Assembly (NCBI GenBank): GCA_029010495.1 | Contig: JAQXKO010000023.1 | Coordinates: forward strand, 1-36,931 | DNA from: Clostridiales bacterium | GTDB taxonomy: Bacteria; Bacillota; Clostridia; Lachnospirales; Lachnospiraceae | Reading direction: 5' to 3' | DNA: 36,931 nt | Shown: positions 16,313 through 23,170 of the stretch, in pieces | Layout: each line of letters starts with the position of its first letter | Numbering within the stretch: the stretch's first letter is position 1 | Position numbers and translations under genes: made by a program | Notes under the pieces: model-generated | Database searches by the model: none | Told to the model about the DNA's origin: nothing | What the model saw: only the letters and a program-made list of their open reading frames with translations

Positions 16313-18532
16313 ATGGAAAAGCTGAGTGGTTATGTAGAACATATTGTATATAGAAATTCGGACAATGGCTATACCGTATTTACGGTCGCTTCCAAGGATA
16401 CGGAGGAGACCGGATGCGTAGGATATTTTTCTTTTATTAATGAAGGTGAATTCCTCGAAATGGAAGGAAGATATACGACCCATAATATATACGGGGAGCA
16501 GTTTACCGTGTCTGATTATAAGGTTTCCGAACCGGCGAATGAAGAGGCGATAATAAGATATCTGAGCTCCGGCGCCATCAAATGTGTAGGAGAGGCACTG
16601 GCAGGAAGAATTGTTAAAAAATTTGGCTTGGATACATTTGAGATAATGGAAAAGGAGCCTGAAAGACTGGCAGAGGTAAAGGGTATTTCCGAGAGAATTG
16701 CAATGATAATATATCGTCAGTTCGTTGAACAGAAGGATATGAGAAATGCAATGCTGTATCTTTCAAAATATGGTATCAGAACTAACCTTGCAGTTAAGAT
16801 TTATAATACTTACGGCGAGCGGATGAGAGAGGTGCTGGAGGAAAATCCTTACAGGCTTGCAGAGGATATAAAGGGTGTAGGCTTTGCGCAGGCTGATGAA
16901 ATTGCCTCAAGGCTCGGATATGATGTTGATTCGGAATTCAGAATCAGGGCAGGTATTCTTCATACTCTGGCATTGGGAGCCAATGCGGGAAATGCCTATC
17001 TGCCGGAGGAGGTATTATACAGAAGAGCTTCTGAAATACTGATGTGCGATGTTAAGCTGTTTCCTCATATAATCAGCGGACTGGCGATTTCGGGAAAGAT
17101 TGTTGTAAAGAATTATAATGATATAAACAGGATTTATCTGGCTTCGTACTACTATACAGAGCTTGCAATTGCCAGAATGCTGCATGACTTAAATATACAC
17201 CGGGAAATATCGAAAGACCTTATAGAACAACGTGTTACAGCTGTAGAACACAAACAGGGAATAACACTTGATTCGCTGCAGCGTGAAGCTTTGGTACGCT
17301 CAAATACCGATACAGTATTAATCATAACGGGCGGTCCGGGAACAGGTAAAACGACTATTATTAACGCTCTGATTGACATGTATGAGGAGCAAAGGCTGCG
17401 TGTACTCCTTGCTGCGCCGACAGGACGTGCGGCAAAAAGAATGAGTGAGGCTACAGGCAGAGAAGCTGCCACGATTCACAGACTGCTGGAATTTACGCCC
17501 GGTGGCGATGACGATGTTATAAGTGTGGGCTTTAATCGCAATGAGGAGACTCCGCTTGAAGGAGATGTTGTAATTGTTGATGAGGCGTCGATGATTGATA
17601 TGCATCTTATGAATGCTTTGCTTAAGGCTGTACCGGTGGGGACGAGATTGATTCTGGCGGGCGATGCAAGACAGCTTCCGAGTGTCGGACCGGGAAATGT
17701 GCTGAGCGATATTATTGACAGCAACGTTTTTAGTGTTGTAAAGCTTCAGAGAATTTTCAGACAGGCAAAGCAGAGCGATATTATTGTAAATGCCCATAAG
17801 ATAAACAACGGAGAGCATCTTGTAATCGACAACAAAAGCAGTGATTTTTTTATGCTTAAGAGAAATGATGCAGCTACAGTCAGAAATGTGACAATTGCCC
17901 TGGTAAAAGAAAAAATGCCGAAATATGTTAACGCTAAACCGTTTGATATACAGGTTTTAACTCCGATGAAGAAGGGCGAGCTGGGTGCGGTAGTATTTAA
18001 CCGTTATCTTCAGGAGGCGCTTAATCCTCCGGAACGCGGCAAAAAGGAACGCGAAATCGGCGGACGCATATTCCGGGAGGGAGACAAGGTAATGCAGATT
18101 AAAAATGATTACCAGCTTGAGTGGTCCGTATACGGTCGGAGTAATGTTGTTCTGGCAAAAGGTACGGGCATTTTTAACGGCGACCTGGGGTATATTAAAG
18201 AAATAAATCTGTTTACGGAGACACTTGCCGTTGTGTTTGATGAGAACAAAGAGGTTGAATACAGCTTTTCAAATCTTGATGAGCTTGAGCATGCATATGC
18301 CATTACGGTCCATAAGTCACAGGGCAGCGAATATCCGGCTGTTGTGCTTCCTATTCTTGCAGGACCGAAGCCGCTAATGAACCGAAATCTCTTATATACT
18401 GCCGTGACAAGGGCGGTAAAATGTGTTACAATAGTGGGCGATGAGCATATGATTAATACAATGATTGATAATGAGGATGAGAATAAGCGCTTTACAGGCC
18501 TTACAAATCATCTGATTGAAATGAATTTATAA
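16313..18532 (+). CDS. recD2: RecD2-type 5'-3' DNA helicase
   Basis: SF1B helicase acting without RecBC in DNA repair and replication-fork processing. The N-terminal OB-like domain (1-75) is followed by helix-hairpin-helix segments (about 85-200). The motor has Walker A GGPGTGKT at 340-347 with Lys346, Walker B VDEASMID, the Q-L-P-S-V-G-P-G loop, and the C-terminal VHKSQGSEYPAVVLP (motif V/VI region) with ARG-like LYTAVTRA. Length of 739 is normal for RecD2. I chose the ATG at 16313, preceded by AGAAGGG, because the family starts close to M-x-K-L-S-G-Y-V; the longer frame overlaps mreB. The nucleotidyltransferase starts 14 nt after its stop. Confidence 0.92.
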   Translation: MEKLSGYVEHIVYRNSDNGYTVFTVASKDTEETGCVGYFSFINEGEFLEMEGRYTTHNIYGEQFTVSDYKVSEPANEEAIIRYLSSGAIKCVGEALAGRIVKKFGLDTFEIMEKEPERLAEVKGISERIAMIIYRQFVEQKDMRNAMLYLSKYGIRTNLAVKIYNTYGERMREVLEENPYRLAEDIKGVGFAQADEIASRLGYDVDSEFRIRAGILHTLALGANAGNAYLPEEVLYRRASEILMCDVKLFPHIISGLAISGKIVVKNYNDINRIYLASYYYTELAIARMLHDLNIHREISKDLIEQRVTAVEHKQGITLDSLQREALVRSNTDTVLIITGGPGTGKTTIINALIDMYEEQRLRVLLAAPTGRAAKRMSEATGREAATIHRLLEFTPGGDDDVISVGFNRNEETPLEGDVVIVDEASMIDMHLMNALLKAVPVGTRLILAGDARQLPSVGPGNVLSDIIDSNVFSVVKLQRIFRQAKQSDIIVNAHKINNGEHLVIDNKSSDFFMLKRNDAATVRNVTIALVKEKMPKYVNAKPFDIQVLTPMKKGELGAVVFNRYLQEALNPPERGKKEREIGGRIFREGDKVMQIKNDYQLEWSVYGRSNVVLAKGTGIFNGDLGYIKEINLFTETLAVVFDENKEVEYSFSNLDELEHAYAITVHKSQGSEYPAVVLPILAGPKPLMNRNLLYTAVTRAVKCVTIVGDEHMINTMIDNEDENKRFTGLTNHLIEMNL

Positions 18533-18546
18533 AATCGGAGGTTATT

Positions 18547-19461
18547 ATGGATACGACGCTTGTTATTATGGCAGCAGGTATAGGCAGCAGATTCGGAGGT
18601 GGCATCAAACAGCTTGAACCTGTTGGCCCGTGCGGTGAAATAATTATGGATTATTCAATATTTGATGCATTAAATGCAGGCTTCAATAAGGTTGTATTTA
18701 TTATCAGACATGATATTGAAAAGGATTTTAAAGAAATTATCGGTGACAGAATCAGCAGATATGTTAATACCGAATATGTATATCAGGAAAACAATCTGTC
18801 CGCGTACGGTTATTCGGCTCCGGAACAGAGAAAGAAGCCTTACGGAACAGGTCATGCGGTTTTGAGCTGTAAGGGTGTTGTAAATGAGCCGTTTATGGTT
18901 ATTAATGCAGATGATTATTATGGCAGGGAAGCCTTCAGAAAGGTTCATGATTACCTTGTTGCTACAAATGATGAGCCCGGAAAATATTGTATGGCCGGCT
19001 TTGTGCTTGGCAACACACTAAGTGATAACGGAACCGTTAAGCGCGGCGTGTGTAAGACTGATGAAAATGATTTCCTGTTAAGCGTTGAGGAGTGCGGTGA
19101 GCTGATGGCTGCAGGTGATGTTGTAAGCGGCGTCAACCTTAAAGGTGAGAAGTTCACAACTTCATACAGCACACCGGTTTCAATGAATATGTTCGGTTTT
19201 ACATCGGATTTTATTTTAAGACTTGATGAGGGCTTCAGGGAATTTCTTGAAAATGCTGATGAGGAGACGATGCTCAAGGGCGAGTTTTATCTGCCATCAA
19301 TGGTCAGTGAACTTATCGACACAAATCGTGCATCAGTTAAGGTGCTGTCAACAGATGACAGGTGGATTGGTGTAACATACAGAGAGGATAAGCCAATGGT
19401 AGTGCAGACCATCAGAAAAATGGTAGAAGACGGCATGTATGAAAAAGGCATTCTTCGATAG
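18547..19461 (+). CDS. Sugar-phosphate nucleotidyltransferase family protein
   Basis: GT-A fold NTP-transferase: MAAGIGSRFGGGIKQL at 8-23 is the nucleotide-binding signature with the G-x-G-x-R and Lys, and NADDYYG at 120-126 holds the metal-binding Asp. Related enzymes join NTP to a sugar-1-phosphate to make NDP-sugars. The substrate is unknown; the G-G-G-I-K-Q form is not the standard GalU/RfbA/GlmU loop. Length of 304 is typical of the short stand-alone form with no acyltransferase domain. The start has CGGAGG 7 nt upstream. It lies 14 nt behind recD2 and just ahead of comF, so an operon is likely, though the functions do not obviously connect. Confidence 0.8.
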   Translation: MDTTLVIMAAGIGSRFGGGIKQLEPVGPCGEIIMDYSIFDALNAGFNKVVFIIRHDIEKDFKEIIGDRISRYVNTEYVYQENNLSAYGYSAPEQRKKPYGTGHAVLSCKGVVNEPFMVINADDYYGREAFRKVHDYLVATNDEPGKYCMAGFVLGNTLSDNGTVKRGVCKTDENDFLLSVEECGELMAAGDVVSGVNLKGEKFTTSYSTPVSMNMFGFTSDFILRLDEGFREFLENADEETMLKGEFYLPSMVSELIDTNRASVKVLSTDDRWIGVTYREDKPMVVQTIRKMVEDGMYEKGILR

Positions 19462-19499
19462 CTTTGAATACATATGAGAAATTCAGGAGGATAAATGAT

Positions 19500-20210
19500 T
19501 TGGCAATAGGCCTGTTATTTCCTCCTGTCTGTCCTGTATGTGAGGCGGCTCTTCCGCTTGATATGGAGGGGAAATGCTGCAAAAAATGTTCTGACAAGCT
19601 TGTTCCCATAAAGGAACCCAAATGCTTCAAATGCGGAAAACCTCTTGAATCTACTGATGTAGAATATTGTGAGCTCTGTCGCAATGAAAGCTTTTCTTTT
19701 GTAAAAGGCGTAAGCCTTTATCCGTATACTGATTTGTCAAGAGAGCTTGTTCTTAAGCTGAAATATAACGGGCGTGGTGACATAGCACGATTTTTTGCAA
19801 ATCAGATTATCAATAATTTATCGGATGAATTATTGTCCTATAATCCTGATGTGGTAATTCCGGTTCCTGTTCATAAAAAAAGACTCGTTGAAAGAGGCTA
19901 CAATCAGGCCATGCTTATTGCAAAGCACTTATCTGAGTATTTGAAAATCCCTTGTTGTGATAATATTTTAATAAGGTCAAAGGATACTGCGGCTCAAAAA
20001 CAACTCGGAAAAAATTCCAGACTTCTCAATCTGTATGATGCTTTTTCGATTGATAAGGAAAAGCTTATGAAGCTGCAGAAAAAAACCTCCATAAATAATG
20101 TACTTCTTGTGGATGATATTTATACTTCGGGAAGTACAATACAATGCTGTACAATGTATCTTATGGAGGCGGGAATTAAAAATGTGTATTTTGTTGCGGT
20201 TTGTACCTGA
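19500..20210 (+). CDS. comF: ComF-family phosphoribosyltransferase-like protein
   Basis: ComF proteins act in competence and DNA uptake in transformable bacteria and are widely conserved elsewhere with unknown role. Two zinc-ribbon-like Cys pairs are seen (C-P-V-C ... C-C-K-K-C and C-F-K-C ... C-E-L-C). The C-terminal phosphoribosyltransferase fold shows VVIPVPVHKKRLVERGYNQA and the PRPP loop VLLVDDIYTSGST. The start is ambiguous: TTG 19500 with AGGAGG 9 nt upstream gives an N-terminus like the family (M-A-I-G-L-L-F-P-P-V-C), while TTG 19464 gives 12 more residues but has a poor site. The stop abuts the stop of cvfB with no gap. Confidence 0.85.
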   Translation: MAIGLLFPPVCPVCEAALPLDMEGKCCKKCSDKLVPIKEPKCFKCGKPLESTDVEYCELCRNESFSFVKGVSLYPYTDLSRELVLKLKYNGRGDIARFFANQIINNLSDELLSYNPDVVIPVPVHKKRLVERGYNQAMLIAKHLSEYLKIPCCDNILIRSKDTAAQKQLGKNSRLLNLYDAFSIDKEKLMKLQKKTSINNVLLVDDIYTSGSTIQCCTMYLMEAGIKNVYFVAVCT

Positions 20211-21068
20211 TTAGTTCTCTGTAAGCCTGATTCCGTCTTCGAGAATTTCAATTTCGGAAGCTTTGTATAGAGAGCCGATGGCACGCTTAAAGGCTGCCTT
20301 GCTCAGACCGAAGCGCTCTTTGATCTCTTCAGGCGAGCTCTTGTCGTGGAATGGGAGAAATCCGCCGGCTGATTTAAGACTGATAAGTATGAGTCGTGCG
20401 TCAGCATCCATCTGCAGGAATGACTTTTCCCTGCAGCTAAGCGTTAATTTGCCGTCATCGAGCACATTTACTACTCTGGCGGTAATTTTGGCACCTATCG
20501 GAATTGGGTGGAACAGCTCTTTTTTTGGTATAAGTGCAGAATACATGTCATCAACGGCTACGAATGTTCCGAAGTTTCCGCTGACCTCATATACCGTACC
20601 TGAAACCTTGTCATCCTTTGTGTAAGGAGAGTTCTTTTTAAGGTAGTGATATACCTTCATTGTAGCACAAAGGCGGTTGCTTTTATCTGTGTAAAGTGCC
20701 ACAAGCACCCTGTCGCCCTTTTCGACTTTCTTTGTCTGTTCTCTGAATGGCAGAAGAAGATCCTTGGTAAGCCCCCAGTCCAGAAATGCACCTATGCGTG
20801 TTACCTCCTTACAGGTAAGCACCGCAACACTTCCGAGTGTAATTAACGGAGAAGAAGTTGTTGCAACGGGTCTGTCCTCTGAATCCTTATAAATAAAAAC
20901 CTCTATTCGGTCATTTATGCTTAGTCCTCCGGACTGATTGCGGGGAAGAAGAACATCTGCTTCGGTAATATCACCGTTTTCTGATTTGTCAGGATATAAA
21001 TCACCGAGGTATACACCGTGTTCTGCAATTCTTGTAACTTTTAATGTCTGGGTAATTCCGAGTTTCAT
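20211..21068 (-). CDS. cvfB: CvfB-family S1-like RNA-binding protein
   Basis: CvfB (YitL) proteins carry three S1-like OB domains and a C-terminal winged helix; S. aureus CvfB binds RNA and affects virulence gene expression. Here the S1-like repeats are seen at about 1-60, 65-130 and 145-210 (V-S-G-T-V-Y-E-V-S-G-N-F-G-T-F-V-A-V in the third), followed by the tail SPEEIKERFGLSKAAFKRAIGSLYK, the family's winged-helix. Length of 285 is normal. The start at 21068 is preceded on the minus strand by AAAGGAT. It converges with comF with zero intervening bases and no terminator, so the two transcripts should overlap. Confidence 0.87.
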   Translation of the reverse strand: MKLGITQTLKVTRIAEHGVYLGDLYPDKSENGDITEADVLLPRNQSGGLSINDRIEVFIYKDSEDRPVATTSSPLITLGSVAVLTCKEVTRIGAFLDWGLTKDLLLPFREQTKKVEKGDRVLVALYTDKSNRLCATMKVYHYLKKNSPYTKDDKVSGTVYEVSGNFGTFVAVDDMYSALIPKKELFHPIPIGAKITARVVNVLDDGKLTLSCREKSFLQMDADARLILISLKSAGGFLPFHDKSSPEEIKERFGLSKAAFKRAIGSLYKASEIEILEDGIRLTEN

Positions 21069-21258
21069 GGGTAAATCCTTTCTTTGATGGATAAATTTGC
21101 CAAGCTTTTTAAAAAAAATTATAAAAGCTCTTTGTTATATCTGCTATTTCACAGTATAAATGATTTCTTATTATTTGTAAAGAAAGTAAATGGTAAGGCT
21201 TGTATTTTACGGGAATATGTGATACAAATAACATACAAAACTGAATATGGAGGAAATA

Positions 21259-22206
21259 ATGACTGGAAACAGATTTAGACGAAAGGTCAGGACAGATGAT
21301 ATCGGCTCTGTAAACCGTTTGTTTTCATACACGGTAATTTTTATTTTGTTTATGAGTCTTATAGGCATATCCGGGCTGACTAAAAATTATGTGGGCAGTG
21401 TACTTGTAAGCCAGCTGGGACTCCTTGTTCCGCTTGTGATGTATATACTTCTTAATCTGGGGCGTGTCAAAGAAGTTCTTGGAATCGGAAAGGTCAATGC
21501 AGCTTCTTTGGCAGCTTCATTAGTGCTTGGTTTGACAATCACTCCGTTTCTTGGAATAGTAAACAATATATCATCGCTTTTGGTAAAAAATGTTACTTCC
21601 GAAAGGGCGGTGGAGGCGGCAGAAAAATATCCGTTTGTTGTTATGCTTGCTGCTGTTGCGATAATTCCGGCAATCATAGAGGAGCTTATGTTCCGCGGGG
21701 CAATATTTTCTGCCTATAAAAGAAAAAATGTTGTAAAGGGCGCCATTGCGGCGGCAGTATTGTTCGGACTTATGCATGGAAATTTAAATCAGTTTGCCTA
21801 CGCACTGGTTGCAGGCTTTTTGTTTGCAATGACTGATAATGCAGGAGGAAGTGTTTTTTATTCTGTAATTGCCCATTGCGTATTTAATACAACAACACTT
21901 ATCGGCATTTATAATCACACTTTTAAATCAAAATTACAGGGAATACTGTTCTTTGATAAATCATATAATGGTGTTGCAGAGGTTCTTAAAGACATGCTTA
22001 TTCCGGCATTAATCGGTATTGTATTATCGGCCGTAATGTATATGATTATCAGAGTATCATCCAAAGCTTATACCGACAGGCTTGAAAATGAGGAGCGATT
22101 AAGTCAGAATAACAGAATGTATTCAAATCTTAAAATTGTTGATGCCTCTCTTATGGTTGGTGTTATTATTCTGGCTGTTAATATTATTGCAAATGAATGT
22201 ATGTAA
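21259..22206 (+). CDS. CPBP-family intramembrane metalloprotease
   Basis: Multipass membrane protein of the CAAX prenyl protease/bacteriocin-processing (Abi, Rce1-type) superfamily. Motif 1 is E-E-L-M-F-R at 141-146 (EExxxR), motif 2 contains His173 (F-G-L-M-H-G-N), motif 3 has His206 and Asn210 (A-H-C-V-F-N). About eight hydrophobic segments span the 316 residues, with two N-terminal and two C-terminal to the protease core. Bacterial members cleave or protect against peptides, or act in unknown proteolysis; no bacteriocin genes are nearby. The start at 21259 has GGAGG 7 nt upstream; the ATG at 21247 overlaps that site and is rejected. It is monocistronic with a strong terminator. Confidence 0.87.
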   Translation: MTGNRFRRKVRTDDIGSVNRLFSYTVIFILFMSLIGISGLTKNYVGSVLVSQLGLLVPLVMYILLNLGRVKEVLGIGKVNAASLAASLVLGLTITPFLGIVNNISSLLVKNVTSERAVEAAEKYPFVVMLAAVAIIPAIIEELMFRGAIFSAYKRKNVVKGAIAAAVLFGLMHGNLNQFAYALVAGFLFAMTDNAGGSVFYSVIAHCVFNTTTLIGIYNHTFKSKLQGILFFDKSYNGVAEVLKDMLIPALIGIVLSAVMYMIIRVSSKAYTDRLENEERLSQNNRMYSNLKIVDASLMVGVIILAVNIIANECM

Positions 22207-22234
22207 TTAATACAGCCGATCAGTGGCGGATTTT

Positions 22235-22267
22235 TAGAGCTTCTTGTTGAAAAGAAGCTCTATTTTT
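22235..22267 (+). terminator. Terminator of the CPBP protease gene
   Basis: Perfect 11-bp stem TAGAGCTTCTT (22235-22245) with AAGAAGCTCTA (22252-22262), 6-nt loop, then TTTTTT. It also marks the left border of the gene-free stretch. Confidence 0.9.
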
Positions 22268-22313
22268 TATTCTACTTTTGTGGAATTATTCAATTATGCT
22301 TATAAAACATTTG

Positions 22314-23012
22314 GTCGAAAAATGTAAAAATAGAATGAATTTTCGTGAAACAGCAGTAGAATGTTTTTTTTACAAAGCCGGTATGAAAATTTAAAAATCG
22401 ACAATTGTAAACACAATTTAATTATTTTTGCCTTATTATAGCTTTAATTTACCAAATTTATCAACTTTAATTATTTTCATAAAACAGGTTGACTTTTTGT
22501 GGATAAATGTTCTAAAGGGCAAGTTATACCCGATTTTTATGTGGATTAACTCGCAAATTGTGGATAAATTTTTAAATAGAGAGATTTATCAACCACAAAA
22601 ATGCTTAAAAAACCGCCTTTTTAATTTTATACACATATTTATCCACTTTATCCACAATTGGTATATACAGGTGTAGAACGGACTTGTACGATAGAAGTCG
22701 AATCAGGTCGAAATAGTAAAATTTTTGTGTCGAAAATGTGTTTTGATGTCAAATCATACGATAAATTCTGTCAAATTCAAGGGATTTATTTAATTGATAG
22801 GATAAATGACAGAAAACATTATTTGATATAATGATAATGACACGCAATAACATACAATAAACATATATATTGCTTAAACGTCAGACAAATCTATGCGTTT
22901 TAACACGCGTTGCACTGAACAAAAGAAAAAGCATCTTAAAAAAACGGTTATTCAACAAAAACCAATCATTTATTAAGCATAATATCTGAATAAATAATGC
23001 CCATATGTCGAT
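22314..23012. repeat. Six scattered GTCGAA/TGTCGAT motifs resembling Spo0A boxes
   Basis: GTCGAA at 22314-22319, 22697-22702, 22707-22712 and 22729-22734 (the last preceded by T, making the full 0A box TGTCGAA); TGTCGAT at 23006-23012 and on the minus strand at 22397-22403. They bracket the DnaA boxes. The consensus 0A box is TGNCGAA, so only one is perfect. Apart from these, the DnaA boxes and the secA promoter I see no gene between 22207 and 23170. Confidence 0.4.
22498..22656. other. DnaA-box cluster in a 960-bp gene-free region
   Basis: Within 160 bp lie TGTGGATAA at 22498-22506 and 22559-22567 (perfect, minus orientation), TGTGGATTA at 22540-22548 (one mismatch), TTATACACA at 22627-22635 (perfect to TTATNCACA), TTATCCACT at 22639-22647 (one mismatch) and TTATCCACA at 22648-22656 (perfect). 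Three point right-to-left and three left-to-right, facing each other across about 22,580. A further near-match TGTGGAAAA is at 23014-23022. The flanks are very AT-rich. This is the arrangement of an origin or a DnaA-titration site; the absence of dnaA, dnaN and rpmH and of a strand switch argues against the main origin. Confidence 0.75.
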
Positions 23013-23080
23013 TTGTGGAAAAAATTTATTATTTTAAATATTATTTAACAATTTTAATAAGCTTAATTGAAAGTATTCGG

Positions 23081-23109
23081 TTTACTTCTTACTTGAAATT
23101 TGATATAAT
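23081..23109 (+). promoter_or_regulatory. Candidate promoter of secA
   Basis: TTTACT (23081-23086), 17 bp, perfect TATAAT (23104-23109). Transcription near 23116 would give a 55-nt leader before secA. Confidence 0.5.
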
Positions 23110-23170
23110 AAACATCAAATTGGTTATTTAAGTGAAAAGCTTCAGCAGAAATTCGGAGGTAGAAATAATA

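Noticed and set aside
17318-17818. Minus-strand frame of 166 codons inside recD2
   Set aside because: Opposite to the conserved motor motifs of recD2; shadow frame.
21084-21278. A 64-codon frame before the CPBP gene
   Set aside because: It overlaps the CPBP start and its ribosome site, with Lys/Phe/Tyr-rich composition of AT-rich spacer.
22428-22676. An 82-codon plus-strand frame across the DnaA boxes
   Set aside because: Its sequence is a translation of the AT-rich boxes themselves (repeated I-H-I/F-I-H), it has no ribosome site and no family look.
22207-23170. The region as the chromosomal oriC
   Set aside because: No dnaA, dnaN, rpmH or gyr genes nearby and neighbouring genes keep the same orientation on both sides; kept only as a DnaA-box cluster.
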